Assembly (NCBI GenBank): GCA_032690845.1
Contig: CM064426.1
Coordinates: forward strand, 63,526,631-63,590,630
Direction of reading: 5' to 3'
Origin: Eleusine coracana subsp. coracana
Taxonomy: Eukaryota > Streptophyta > Magnoliopsida > Poales > Poaceae
DNA: 64,000 nucleotides
The notes beneath the pieces are model-generated. The model searched no databases and had not been told where the DNA came from. It worked only from the letters and a program-made list of their open reading frames with translations. Below are positions 1-11,836 of the stretch, in pieces; position 1 is the first letter of the stretch; the number at the start of each line of letters is the position of its first letter. The position numbers were made by a program, and so were the translations under genes.

Positions 1-1974
1 GAAGATAAAGTTGACTTCCTTGCGGGCTCCTAGAACTCTCCTACATCATCCTTGTCGCCACCGTCCTTAGTCTTGTCCTTGTCATTGCGCCTCGGAGGAT
101 CTGTAGCCACCCTGAGCACAACAGTTGCAAAACCCTTCAGTCGGTAACAATCTTTTGCCTTGTGGTTCCCCTTTGGGTGCGAGAGGCAGGGACCACTCAA
201 TAGATCCTCCATGGTTGGCTGGTTCATTCGAGGATTCTTCTGAAATCGGTCTACTGTATGGACCATGTTGTCAGACTTCCTCTTCTTGTCCTTCTTGAAA
301 GACTCGGTCTTGTCCAATCGCTTCTCCTTGCCTTTCCCTCAGATGTCATCTAATGCCGACTCATCCTATGCGGATTTATGAGCGATCTCGAAGCACTTCT
401 GAGCAGTCAACTTGAGGTCATGATTCCTCCGACCGATTTCCCGGACTAAGTCATCACTGCGGATTCCTCCTTGGAAGACAGCAATAATCTGTTGGTCTGG
501 ATTGTTGGGGATTTCAGTCTTCTTAGCACAGAATTGCTTGATGTAATCACGAAGAGGCTCGTCGGTCTTCTACTTGATCCGAGTGAGGTCAAAGTGGTTC
601 CCCAGACGGTTGCAGGTAGCTTGGAAGCTCTTAATAAGCTTCTTGTTCAAGTCTCCCCAAGAAGTGATTGATTCCTCTGGGAGAGATGTGAGCCATATCC
701 GAACGACTGGATCAAGGCAGACCGGAAGGTAATTTGTCATTACATAGGAATCACCTCCGGCCGATCGAATCGTCGTGCTATAGAGTTGCAGCCACCCTCG
801 AGGGTTGGTCTGACCATCATACTTTTTTGATGGGGATCGGCTTGAATCCTTTTGGCCATCGAGCTATGCAAAACCTAGGGACATAGGCCTTGATGCCGTC
901 GATTTCATCATTAGTGAGAGTCGGTGACCACCTATGTCGGTCTAGAGACGGAGTTGGGCGATGGGTGTGCCGCGGACCAACATCGTCATCATGGCGACAA
1001 CGTCGATCGTCATTGTCATTATTTTTGCGCCGATCCCAATCGTCTCATCGACGTCGGTCATCGCGGTTATTTCTTGGAGGAGGGTCTCACCGGTCTTCTC
1101 GTCGGCCATCCCATCGGTCGTCCCGTCGGTCATCCCTCCAGTCATTAGTCCTCCGGTCGCGGTGTTCCTCCTCGTAGCGTTGGTTGTCCCGAACGCGTTC
1201 TTCGTGGTGGCCATTGATCGTATCTCGTCCATCACGGATACTGAGAGAGTTTCTCAAATCTTCACGCCTATGTCGACCCCCTGAAGTTGCGTGGCTAGAG
1301 ATTGTTACAGACTGCAATCTGTCCTTGGCAGCATCTTGAGCTGCAACAGCCTTGAGCATAGCTACCGCTTTCAACATCGCAGGGGTCTGATAGTTTGCAT
1401 CGGCCATCAAGGTATCGAGCAATGTTTTCGCCCCGATGATATTATTCTAAGGGGTGTCATAGACCTTGACGCCATCCACTTCAATGTCTAGCCCAAGATC
1501 TAGTTGGCGTGATCCGCACGACCCTCTCGGTCGACGGCGGTGACCGGCCGATAGGTCATTCACTGGAGGATTATCGTCCGGTTGACCTTCTTCAGCTGGT
1601 TCTTCTGTGTGACCATCTTCTTCGTGGCCGTCCTCTGGGTCACCCTCCTCGTCCTTGTTCCCCGAAGGATTTTCAACTATGTCAACCATGTTGACAGTAA
1701 GGGGATATGAGTAGGCAGATCTGATCGAGTCCTCATCAAAGGATCGGACCGACTTTGAGTCGTCTAAAGATGGATCTGCTTCATCGAATCCGAGTGGGAC
1801 CAATGCTGGGATCAAATCAGACGGGCTCGATGATCGCGCCATAGAGATGGTTGCAACCGAGTCGGATCTGTGTTTGTCCAGACCTAGGGCTCCGTTGTCG
1901 CTGACTGTGAAGTCGAGCAATCCAAAGGAGATCTTGAAGTCTGGTGAATACTGGGTGATAGGAATTTCAGCCAT
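1..1974 (-). pseudogene. gag: gag polyprotein remnant (Tat-type Ty3)
   Basis: The frame starts at ATG 1974 with residues MAEIPITQYSPDFKISF, nearly the same as the gag start at 21241. It continues through an acidic region, an Arg/Asp-rich region (about 1250-1000) and the capsid-like region, and reaches a zinc-knuckle-like segment near 170 with the key residues HPKGNHKAKDC. Stops are present near 1447, 1087 and 590. A one-base shift lies at about 818-826, in a run of T next to the conserved YDGQTNP segment. Gag would form the particle and bind RNA; this copy cannot encode it whole. The frame runs off the window at position 1. Confidence 0.85.
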
Positions 1975-2005
1975 CGTATTCGATGGAGAATCCCGGCGAG
2001 TCTTG

Positions 2006-2024
2006 TCCCCTTCCTGGCGCGCTA
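2006..2024 (-). other. Primer-binding site of the minus-strand Ty3 element
   Basis: Immediately after the LTR terminus the minus strand reads TTAGCGCGCCAGGAAGGGG. The related element at 21190 has TTGGCATGCCAGGAAGGGG in the same place. Position and conservation mark it as the primer-binding site; I do not assign the tRNA. Confidence 0.6.
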
Positions 2025-2026
2025 AT

Positions 2027-2402
2027 TGTCGAAGCTTGACTCCGGCAGTAAATATATAGGGCTACGTCGAGACTAAGAACTACGATGGTTGACGCAAGAC
2101 GCCGAGTTATATAGATTTGGGCCCTCTCGATGAGAATAAAAATCCTACGTCCTGTATTCTGTGGATTGTATTGCTTGTAATGATGTGTCCCTCGATAAGG
2201 GTACCCTGCCGTCTTATATATTCCGGTCGGTAGGAGGGTACATGAAGAGTCCTACTCGTAGTCTACAAGGATTTATATAGAAAATTTATCTCTAATTGCC
2301 TTACGCTCCAAGCCGAGTCAGTCGACTTCCTTGTTGATGAAGTACCCGGTTTACTACCGAATTAAGCATGTCTATGGATACCCGTAAGGCAAGTATCCCA
2401 TA
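2027..2402 (-). repeat. 5' LTR of the minus-strand Ty3 element
   Basis: This 376-bp stretch, read on the minus strand, aligns along its length with the LTRs at 17932 and 31482. It starts near TATGGGATACTTGCC and ends in TTCGACA at 2027. It shares the GGATATATAAG-type TATA region and the CTCTCATCGAGAGGG palindrome of the other copies, with clear divergence. Confidence 0.85.
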
Positions 2403-2767
2403 ATATGTTTATGTAAACTTGCTATGTGTTCTCATATTCGCTCAGGCTTTATAAAATTTCTAGATCCTCTACTGCTTACAAGAGGTTGTTGATCTATGGC
2501 AATGATCATCCACAATCAAATTTTGAAAAACATACAAATAACGTATCGGCTGTTTTTTAGAGATTGCTTTTGGTTGTCAAATAATTCGACAAAAAAATTC
2601 TTAACCGGTGAATATTTTTCACGATGAACGAGCACCAGATCCTAGTACAACAAGAAACAGAAACATAAACATGTATTACTATTGGTTACTGGCTCCTTTT
2701 AATCTGTTCAACGGACCAAACAAAAGCAACAAAAACTAAAAAAACAAATAAACAAAACCACGTTTAA
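2403..2767. other. Spacer between Ty3 LTR and peroxidase 3' end
   Basis: No coding signal. It should hold the 3' UTR and polyadenylation region of the minus-strand peroxidase (A-rich on plus, 2720-2760, so T-rich on the transcript strand) and the flank of the retrotransposon LTR. Confidence 0.5.
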
Positions 2768-5700
2768 CTACTTGTTGACAACCCTGCAGTTCCTCCTGAT
2801 CTCGCCCTTTTCCCCCGTGCGCACCCCGACGCGGCCCATCTTTCGCACGGCGTTCTTGAACTCGTTGAGGAAGTAGCCCTGCCGCGTGAGGCGGTGGATC
2901 ATCCCGGCGGCGCGGCGGTCCGTGAGCAGGGCCGCGTCCGAGGCGAACAGGCCGCGGCCCAGCTTGAGGTTGACGTAGTAGTGCGCGTCGAAGCGGCCCG
3001 GGCTGCCGGGGTCCATGGGCACGGCCGTCGCGTTGTTGCTCGACGCCGATGGGCCGCACGTCGCGCGGAGCTGCGCTGCGTACGCCGCGTTCAGCGTCGG
3101 GTCCGCGCCGGCGGCGGAATTGGCGCCGCTGCCGCCGCCGAGGCGGGCGCCGAAGGCGTTGCAGTGGCCGACGCCGATCGTGTGCGCGCCTGTGGTGGAA
3201 AAAAAAAAGCAGTTGAAACAGATAATTATACAGTGTATAGTAATGAAAAAGGGTGTAAATAATATGTACATTTAGAAGACAAATTAGGTTCATTAGTAGC
3301 ACGGTACAACAAAGTGCATGGGATTAATTAATTGAATTGTACTAGTTGGACGTGTACAAGTAGCGAACAGGTGAGTCCAAAGTGCGATGATTGACGAAGC
3401 ATCCGCGCGGGACCGCATTTGATTCGTTCGGTGGTTGAGCCGCTATTTCGAGCAATCCGGCTACTGCAGGTGAGGCCAACACCTCATAAACTGGCACTTG
3501 GCACTATATATGGATGTGAGCCATGGTTGCATTATAGTACTAACAAATGTCATATCCAACAATACGGAGTAATATGTATACTTGAGCACTCCAGCAATAA
3601 TGTCATGCCCCAGCATGAGGTGAACAAGAATGTGGTGATCATGAAGAGAACTATAAATTATGAAACACTTCGTTTAAGCATGTGATTTGGGGGAGTCAAC
3701 TAATCATTTTTATTGTCTCTCTGCTACTACCTCTGTTTTGAAATGGTTGTGGATAGAACGGCAACTAGTTTCAAGCAGAGATAGTATTAGCAATGGCCAC
3801 TATACCCTGCTACAGAAACAGAGCCGGCAACCTCAATAATGCACGGGTGATCCCCGGCAACTTGACCACTCCAGTCCAGTCTCGTGCAGTCCTGCACATC
3901 TAGTAGATGTTATGAGATGCTTGCACATCTAGCTAGATACTCCCTCCGGGTGGGTATGGGACGTTAGTTAGAAGTGGCGGCCACTAGTATTTGTTGGCAT
4001 CAGTTACTGGTCGACCGACCAAGCTGGGCGGCTGATGAGTTAGCTAGGTTCGACAGAGGTTGTAACCACCGGCCGCACCAGCACGAGCAGAGGACCAGCA
4101 CGCATGCAACTCCTTTGGTTGCTACTAAAAAAATGTAGTGATCATTACCCGGATATACATTATCATTATTAATTAGCCGTACGTACGTCCAGTAAAACTT
4201 GAACCGGAGTGACATCTACTAGCTAGACTACTATGAACATGGCAACTGATTGGCACAGGACGTGTTGCGAGCGCGCACACACGGATGATGACGATGTAGT
4301 AGCGCAAGCTGGATTCGATCGACCGATGCAGAGATTGACTCATCATCATGTTACTATAGTGTACGTTAATAATCATGGTTAGATTATTATGAACTTTACT
4401 GATTAATGGCGTTCTCAACCATCAGGTAGCCCCGGATGATTGAAGAGATATATACACTCGAGGTTGCTTTTGATTATACATCATCGGCAGAGCGATTATT
4501 CATGTTTTTATAGATGCGTGATGTGTAGTACGTACTGCAAATTAGTAAGAAAAGTCATGGTGATCAAAGTGGTGAAGTGGTGCACGCACACACCTACACG
4601 CTACGCATGTGGTGGTCTAGTGGTCGCCGCCGCTAACATTTGTTGTCTGGCTACCGCATTTTGCATGCACACGCCTACATTTGGTAATTATTTGTTTTTA
4701 TTTTTAAATTATTGTCGTTGTTGAATTTTTTTAGTTAGTTTTGATCATTCGTTTTATTTATTTTATTTTAAAAAAAATACCATATATGTTATTATAGTTT
4801 ATTTTATTGTTAAAAATATATATATTAAAATAATATTTTAAATAAGACAAATTATTAAAGTTAAAAAAAATTAATAACGATAAAAATTTAAAAACGAAGG
4901 GAGTACTTGTATGCTGCCGTTTCGCTGATTATTAAATACGTGGCAGGCGTCAGCCATCAGTGGTGTCCACAAACAGACAGATCGATGAAGCTTCCCAATG
5001 CCAGAAAACTGAGAAAAGTACTAGAATAATTAAGTAATGAGATTTAGTAAGTCGAATATATAACACTCAATTACGAGCGCGGACAGCAGAGTCGGACTCC
5101 ACTACACAGTAGGTGTAGTGGTAGCTTATCAGGAACGGACGGCCAGGCATGAACATGAGCGCCACCGACGCGCAAGCTAGCTAACCTACTAGTAGCTACG
5201 GTGGTGGTTGCCCGGTCCTTGTCGATGGCGGGCACACTTGGCATGGACTCCCTAGGTCGCCGTCGCGGCGCTTGTGCATGTCCATGCAAACGGCGACCGG
5301 TCACGTAACCCTCCCACTGTTCCGGCTGGGCGTCGCATCAGCCATCTTATTAGCCGGCGCATGCATATCAGTAGTGTGTGACCCCTGACCACTCGTCGTG
5401 TATGTGCACACTGTGCCACCGTCGTCGTCATCATCGACTCTCACCGGCACGCGACTAGGCGTTTTGACATGTTGCGGGCGCGTGAGTTTCAGTGCCGTCA
5501 GGGATGCATTGGGACGCACGCGACTACTGCAGTTAAATTAGGAACAATTTTAGTTGACAGAGTACCTGAGAGGATGACGAGGTCCTTGACGTCCAGCCCC
5601 TTGCTCTCAAAGCTGTCCCGGAGGGCGGTGAAGTTATCCGACGGCCTAGGGAGCTCGGCGAGCGCCTCCGAGGCGCGGGAGACCACGCCGTCGCGCCGGC

Positions 5701-6475
5701 CCAGCTGCACCTCCCACAGCTCCTTCTTATCATCGCCGAACTGGAAGAAGCACATATACATTTATTTGTAAGTGAGAGGGAGGACGCAACAGTAGAGCAG
5801 CCAAATAGATAAAACTGCCACAATTAACTAGTACACAAGAAATTAAACAGCTTTTATTTGCCTGGAAGGAGACGGCGTCGCGCGCCGCGAGCGCGACGAT
5901 GTCGGCGCAGGAGACGACGCCCGGGCACACGGCCTCCAGCACCGCCTTGGCCGTGTCGATCACGTCGAACCCGCCCACCGACGCGTTCGGCGCCGCGTCC
6001 TTCTCCGCCGCGTTGCTGCTTCCCGGCGTCGAGTCAAGCAGCACCGAAGCGTCGCACCCCTGCAGTAAATTTGTTTTTTTGTTTGTTTGTTTTGTTGCAT
6101 GCCAACAAGGTATTTAATTTATTACACAGGCGGCTGCTACTGGTCACTGCTAATATGGTCACTGCGGCTGAGGGAGGAGGTGAAGAGTGAAAAGAAGGTG
6201 AATAATCACGCACGCACCCTGACGAAGCAGTCGTGGAAGAAGAGGCGGAGCAGCTTCGCCGGCAGCGCGGCGGGGTCGGCGGCCACGCGGGCGAACACGA
6301 TGTCGCGGACCACAGCCTCCGCCGCCGGGCAGCTGTGACGGTAGAAGTGCGCCTTCAGCGACGACGAAGCGCTAACGCTGCGGCATGAACCGCCCAGAAG
6401 CAGCAGCGCGAGGATGACCACCACCAGGTGGACGGCGGTGGTGCTGACCAACGATGGCGCCGGACTCCGAGCCAT
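2768..6475 (-). CDS. Class III secretory plant peroxidase, four exons
   Basis: Exons on the minus strand are 6475-6218, 6059-5862, 5740-5566 and 3189-2768. Joined they give 1053 nt (350 residues), in phase throughout. The product is a haem peroxidase of the secretory pathway, oxidising phenolics with H2O2 in the cell wall or vacuole. Residues 1 to about 37 form a signal peptide with a Val/Leu core. The distal haem motif LRLFFHDCFV (catalytic Arg and His) ends exon 1, the DASVLLDS calcium-site motif opens exon 2, and the proximal-His motif SGAHTIGVGHC spans the exon 3/4 join. All eight family cysteines are visible. The three-intron plan is the classical one for this family. Introns 1 and 3 are GT-AG; intron 2 uses a GC donor (CAG|GCAAAT). 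Intron 3 is long (2376 bp). ATG 6475 is chosen because the signal peptide follows it and the TATA box lies about 97 bp upstream. The physiological substrate cannot be told. Confidence 0.93.
3938..4905. mobile_element. Possible Stowaway-like element in peroxidase intron 3
   Basis: The left end reads TACTCCCTCCGGG and the right end ACGAAGGGAGTA, inverted complements in the Stowaway/mariner style with TA at both outer edges. The stretch is 968 bp, longer than a usual Stowaway MITE, and its right part is very AT-rich. It could be one larger element or two unrelated ends, so confidence is modest. It would account for about 40 % of the long intron. Confidence 0.35.
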
Positions 6476-6570
6476 TTCGACCCGAGAGTCTCGTGACGAT
6501 AGCGACCGATCGACGGACGCAGAGAGACTGATGATGATGGAATGCAAGCATATGGCTAGCAGTTGTAGGA

Positions 6571-6579
6571 CATATATAA
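6571..6579 (-). promoter_or_regulatory. TATA box of the peroxidase gene
   Basis: The minus strand reads TTATATATG here, about 97 bp before the peroxidase ATG, which allows a 5' leader of about 65-70 nt. The same block with a TATA box is preserved in the exon-1 relic at 34.9-35.0 kb, which supports it as the real core promoter. Confidence 0.7.
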
Positions 6580-6639
6580 CTGCCGGCGTGAGACGATACG
6601 TACAGAAGTGATGATGATGATAACATGTCAATTAAAGTG

Positions 6640-8264
6640 GTATAACTAATTAGTTGAATGTGGATGGTTGAACCTTATAATAACTTGATTCAACTTTATT
6701 ACATGAAGCCGTATTAGTCTATAATAGTTCAACAATATGTTAGATATGAGTAAGAAAAGTTGTGGACATAACTCTATATATCTTTTAATAGTCTAATTAT
6801 GATTTAAAATATTTATAACATATAACTTTAGTATCAATTTTACATATTTAACATAATTTTACCAATTCATTACATCCTAATTAAGAGTAAACAGGGGGCA
6901 TATGTCCATATGCTCACAAAAAACCCACACACATCAACAAATGGTAAAATTATTTCAGATTTATTCCACATTTATTTCCGCAATATATTTTTCTAGTTTC
7001 TTTCCCTTATCTCCTTCGATTTTCTGGCCCTTTAAGTAGAAAACTTCTAAAAATGACTTCGAATGTAAAAGTATAGTTTTCATTTAATTTAACATCTTGA
7101 TGCAATACCATCACATTGATTTGACAGCTAGCGGTCAAAATAGTATATTTTTCCTCTTGTGCACCCGTAAGAGCGACATCCCTTTAATACTCGCTCAGTC
7201 TGATATTATCTTTCATTCTAGCCTTTTTTTTATTTTTATAAATTATATATCATTCTCATCAATGTATTTTCATTCTAGCCTTTTCTATTTTTATAAATTA
7301 TATATCATTCTCATCAATGTATTTCTCTCTCTCGCCAATACATCTGTATCTGTTTTCTCCTGTGCTCCATATTTTTTCTACCTTATACTATATGAATATA
7401 TGATAGACTCTTATTAGTTCCTCGGTCCCAATTTGTATATCTCGTTCTTATATCCTCTAACACCTTGACAGGCACTAGTAGTAGGAGCAGAGTTGTCCAT
7501 AATTTTCCTGAAACTTGAGTTCTCTTTTGCGTCTATCATGGCTCGGATAATAGAAAGACAAGTGTTCTTTTACGAAACTTGAACAAATAATCAAACACAT
7601 GAATTAAGAAATTGTATTAGAAGCTCACAAAAATAAAAGAAATCGTATTAGAAACAGAAGTTATGCAGTCCAGCCGAACTCTCTCATGTATACAAATACA
7701 AGTGACTGTTCAAAGTTTGTTAGTTACCAAGGGCAAACTTAACAGCCAAGTGGGACACGGAGAGCCTAGCTTCTTATTGCTGCACAAATGCGCTACCGAA
7801 TTAGTAGCACGTACTACGCCACTGAGCTGAACCGCATCGAAAAAAGACGAGATAGAATCGAACAAGACTCGATCGGCGGTTGGGGATTTGATCGGCGGGC
7901 GAATGTGGCGGCACACCATATCATCAGCGGTTGGCATCCATAACCGCACGGACCATAACATACGAAAACATTAAGTGCATGCCAAAGTGGCCGAGGAGAA
8001 GTAGCTGTCAACTCTCTCTGCATGTGAGCTGAGAAGACCGGCGTATGCATTGTCTCGTTTGTGAATCCATCGACAGGAAGATGGAACTAATCCGTCCTTG
8101 TCGTCACGGCCGATTCCTATTGCGCGCTTCATTAACTATAATCAATGTTTAGCAGTTCTATCACCTCTCGCTGTTTCAGAGTGGGCACACGCTCGTCGTT
8201 GGCTAGTACTAACTAATAGTAGAGCTGACAGTAGTATCACACTGTACCAGCAAGCTCAATGGAA
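6640..8264 (-). promoter_or_regulatory. Upstream region of the peroxidase gene, blocks repeated elsewhere
   Basis: No convincing ORF. Blocks here recur downstream: the GGGGGCATATGTCCATATG motif at 6894-6912 recurs at about 33900 and 45038; 7690-7740 (GTGACTGTTCAAAG) recurs at 37166; 7870-8110 (GGTTGGGGATTTGATC, CATGCCAAAGTGGCC, AGGAAGATGGAACT) recurs at 42430-42850, 34620 and 45540; 8175-8260 recurs at 45650-45780. They mark this as a duplicated peroxidase upstream region. Confidence 0.6.
7211..7325. repeat. 57-bp tandem duplication
   Basis: TTTCATTCTAGCC starts at 7211 and again at 7268. The two copies stay nearly identical through ATCATTCTCATCAATGTATTT, apart from a shorter T-run in the second. 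It lies in the upstream region of the peroxidase gene and has no coding content. Confidence 0.85.
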
Positions 8265-8662
8265 ACTAAGCCCCCGTTTGGAAGTTGATATTGGGGGCTT
8301 GGCTTTGGCATTGGCATTAACCAGCCCTCAATACAGATGTTTGGAAGACCACGGCATTAACAGACGGAATTGGAAAACGAATTTCCGCGGCATTCCCGAA
8401 CACTGCCGCCAGGCCGCCCACAATTCAGAGCCTCCCGCCTCCGTTTTCCTTTGAATTGAGCCACACCCCACCCCACCCCACGTACCTCTTCGGCGCGAAA
8501 AAAGAACGTGGCACGGAGAAGCGGAAGCGCGCGCGACTTGGCGACAGAGGGAGGCCGCCTCTGCCACTGGCCGCTCTTGCCTCCGCCGACCCCATCTGCG
8601 CCGCAGGTGTGCTCCGTCCGGCCAGGCCCGGGCTCACTACATGTGCAGCCCGTGCGATGGAA
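8265..8662. other. Non-coding GC-rich insert, origin unclear
   Basis: The peroxidase-upstream homology stops near 8264 and a block starting CCCCCGTTTGGAAG begins, a style common at the ends of grass MITEs. I could not find the matching opposite end. It then becomes GC-rich with CCCCACCCCACCCCAC repeats around 8465. The overlapping ORFs on both strands look like composition artefacts. Confidence 0.35.
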
Positions 8663-11600
8663 CAGGGCCCCCAAATTCACCTACTATACATATCTGGCCC
8701 AATACTTAGCTAGTTAGCCCAACTTCTCCCGCTTGCTGCTGGGCTCTGCGCTGGCAGCCTCGTCTGTTGTTCCGCGTATTTGGCAACTCCTCCGATCGGC
8801 AGGCACTACGTTTAGGAAAAAACGAATCGACGCAATCTCTCAAGTCTTGAAGCCGATCAATCTCCTCTCGCCTAGGGCCACGTGCTGCTCCTCCAATCCT
8901 CCTCCGGCTTCGCAAAACAGCGCACGGCAGCGGCCGACAGGCCGCCAGCGCAAGGGGCAAGCCGCGGCGCAGCAAACGGCCAACATGAGAGCGGCAGAGC
9001 ACACAGCACACAACGGCCTGCAGTCTACTCCATGTAATCTCTTGTATTTTCTAATCTCATGTATGTTTCTAATTCTTTTCTTTTCTAAAGTTTTATTTTT
9101 TAATCTCTGATATTTAATTCTAAATTAATAGTTACATTTTACTTCTCTAGTGTAGTAGCGTTCCACAATTGAGACATGTCTTCCACAAACCGGTCTAGAA
9201 AATATGATTCTAGCTATCAAAAGCGTAAAAAGAAACAAAGAATAGAAGACATAACTCAATCTCAGCGAGGTGACATGGATAGATTTATTTCAAGAGAACC
9301 ACAAGTGTCATCCGATAATCATACTCTTGGTCATGGTCTTGATAGCAATGTTGACAATGATCCAAGTGATGTTGATCCGGCACAAACAGAAAATAATATT
9401 GGGGCCGATGTTGATCAGACACAAATAAAAAATAATATTGGGGCTGATGTTGATCAGACACAAACAGAAAATAATGTTGGGGCCGAGGACGAGGAAGATC
9501 TTCTTGATAACAGAAACATTAATATGGATGATCCACCTGTTGCCGCTGATGGGATTGATTCTTTTCAGCCTGATATATTGATCCAAGGTATTGGGATTCA
9601 CTAGATCCTAAACAAATTGACTTTTTGGTACAAAAGGGATAGATATTCTAGGAGATTTTCTGCACTATGCTATACAAGAATTCTATCAAATGGAGAGCAT
9701 TATGACAGGGATTGGCTAGTCTATTCTAAGGAACTCGATAGAGTATTTTGCTTTAGTTGTAAATTATTTACAAAAGAACATCGGAAGGGCCAATTAGTAA
9801 ATGAGGGGTTTAATGATTGGATACATCTTGAAAGTAGACTTAAAGAGCATGAGACAAGTGTGGATCATGTTTTTAGTATGACCACTTGGTATGAGTTGCG
9901 TAATAGGTTGGAAAAGAATCAAACTATTGATAAAGCTGCTCAACGACAATTTGAGAAAGAAAACGAGCATTGGAGAAAAGTTCTGTTCATAATTGTTGGC
10001 ATTGTAAAATTTCTTGCTAAACATAATCTAGCATTTTATGGTACTAATAGCTAACTGTATGATGATAGCAATGGGAATTTCTTGGGTTTGATAGAGATGT
10101 TGGCTGAATTTGATCCATTTATTCAAGAGCATGTACGTCGTATTACAAGTCAAGAAACTCATGTTCATTATCTTGACCATAAGATTCAAAATAAGTTGAT
10201 TCACTTGCTTGCTTGTGCTATTAAATCTGAAATCATTAAGAAAATAAAGGGAGCAAAATATTTCTCTGTCATACTTGATTGTACCCCTGATGCAAGTCAC
10301 CAAGAGCAAATGTCTTTAATTATAAGATATGTGGATTTATCTTCAGGTCATGTTTGCATTGAAGAATCTTTTTTAGGATTTTTAGAAGTAACAGATACTA
10401 CTGGCCAAGGACTTTTTGATGCGGTAGATGCTGAACTAAAGCGGCTTGATCTTGATATCGACAATGTTAGAGGACAAGGCTATGATAATGGGGCAAATAT
10501 GAAAGGAGACAACAAAGGGGTACAAAATAAATTTTTGGATGTAAATCCAAGAGCTTTTTATTCTGCTTGTGGTTGCCACAGTCTTAATCTAGTACTTTGT
10601 GACATGGCCAAGAATTGTGGTCGAGCTAAAGATTTCTTTGGGATTATTCAGCGTATCTACACAACCTTTGCAAATTCTACTAAGAAATAGCAGATTTTAA
10701 AAAATAACATAACAGGATGGACTCTCAAATCTGTATCAGCTACACGTTGGGAGAGTCGTGTTGAAAGTGTTAAAGCCATCAGGTTTCAATGTGCAGACAT
10801 TCGGGAAGCTCTACTTTAGGTAATCAATATTTTTATATTGTAATGATAAAGTTATAAGGACAATATTTAACATATATAGTATTTTGTTTCATTTAGGTTT
10901 CAGATGTTGATAAAGATGTAAAAACTACGAGTGAGGCTAAAGGTTTGGCAAATAATGAACTTGGAGAGTATAAGTTTATTGTGGCAATGGTCATTTGGTA
11001 TGAAGTATTATATGCTATTAATTTAGTAAGCAAACACTTACAGGCAAAAGATATGCTTATAGATGTTGCTATTGAGAAAGTGCAGGGGCTGATTTCATTC
11101 TTCAAAGGGTACAGAGAATTTGGTTTTGTAGAGGCATTGAAAGTAGCCAAATAAATTGCACTTGAGATGGACATTGGTACATCATTTCATAAGAAACGAG
11201 AGATTATAAGAAAGAGACAGTTTGATGAGAACCCAACTGACAAAGATGTTTCAACTCAGTCCGCAGAAGAATAATTTTGAATAAAATATTTTATATCCAT
11301 TGTTGATCAAGCGATTTCCTCACTTACAACAAGATTTGAACAGTATCAAAATTATGAGAAGAATTTTGGTTTCTTATTTACTTCCGACACATGATGGTCA
11401 TTAGATTATCAGAGTTTGAAATCTTCCTGTGTAGATCTTTAGGCTGCCCTTGCAAAAGATGGAAAATCTGATATTGATGGTACTGACTTGTATACAGAAC
11501 TGAAATTTCTACAAGATTTTATTTCAGAGGAAAATATGGGGCCAGTTGAAATTCTAGAGTTTTTGAAGCGGCATGATTATTTCCCAATGCAAGTATCGCA

Positions 11601-11836
11601 TATAGAGTTCTATTAACCATTCCTGTGACTGTTGCCTCAGCAGAACGAAGCTTTTCTAAACTGAAGTTACTGAAGTCCTACTTGCGTTCTACAATGACAG
11701 GTATGTTTTTTATGTATTTTCTACCTTTGTAATACATTGAACAATATTTGTTATTTTACTATTATATTTTACTAGCCTAATAGAGGTCTCACTTTAGAGT
11801 TCATACAGGGCCCTGGATTATGCCGGCCCGGCCCTG
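8663..11836 (+). mobile_element. Degenerate hAT-type element, boundaries tentative
   Basis: A hAT-like transposase frame (9176-11700) lies between a CAGGGCCCCC at 8663 and a GGCCCGGCCCTG ending at 11836, a plausible pair of short inverted ends. The flanking 8 bases differ (CGATGGAA and ATAAGATG), so the borders lack target-duplication support. The sequence from 8663 to 9175 would be the 5' non-coding part of the element. Confidence 0.5.
9176..11700 (+). pseudogene. hAT-family transposase (TTF zinc finger, DUF4371-like, dimerisation C-terminus), broken
   Basis: ATG 9176 opens a 142-residue frame with a Lys-rich nuclear-signal-like start and a 17-20-residue acidic repeat (VDQTQ...NNIGAD) around residues 75-105. 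After a stop near 9602 the frame resumes at 9617 with a TTF-type zinc-finger region (FCFSCKLF, then a KEHETS helix). A stop at 10052 is followed by the catalytic-type core at 10082-10690 (SVILDCTPD, RGQGYDNGANMKG, CGCHSLNLVLCDMA). Intron-like DNA appears near 10820-10895. The hAT dimerisation motif ASAERSFSKL lies at about 11638-11665. The order matches plant TTF/hAT transposases. At least four stops and a 3' end cut after the dimerisation motif make it inactive. The domesticated-gene alternative is unlikely given the decay. Confidence 0.85.

Larger units (their letters stand above)
1..2402 (-). mobile_element. Tat-lineage Ty3/gypsy retrotransposon, LTR plus gag, truncated by window edge
   Basis: The minus strand carries an LTR (2402 to 2027), a primer-binding-site-like stretch directly after it, and gag running to position 1; protease and later domains would lie outside the window. 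LTR and gag closely resemble those of the full element at 17932-31865, so both belong to one family. The first LTR bases have mutated (TA instead of TG at the tip). The element was not completed here, so length, target duplication and age cannot be read. Confidence 0.88.

Noticed and set aside
890..1235. Overlapping plus-strand Ser/Arg/Val-rich frames
   Set aside because: They are shadows of the Arg/Asp-rich part of gag read on the other strand.
2736..3302. A 188-residue Arg-rich minus frame and plus-strand frames over peroxidase exon 4
   Set aside because: Out-of-phase readings of a GC-rich exon; only the frame with the proximal-His motif and splice sites makes sense.
9176..11700. Domesticated hAT-derived host gene
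   Set aside because: Several stops and loss of the 3' end argue for a dead transposon copy.
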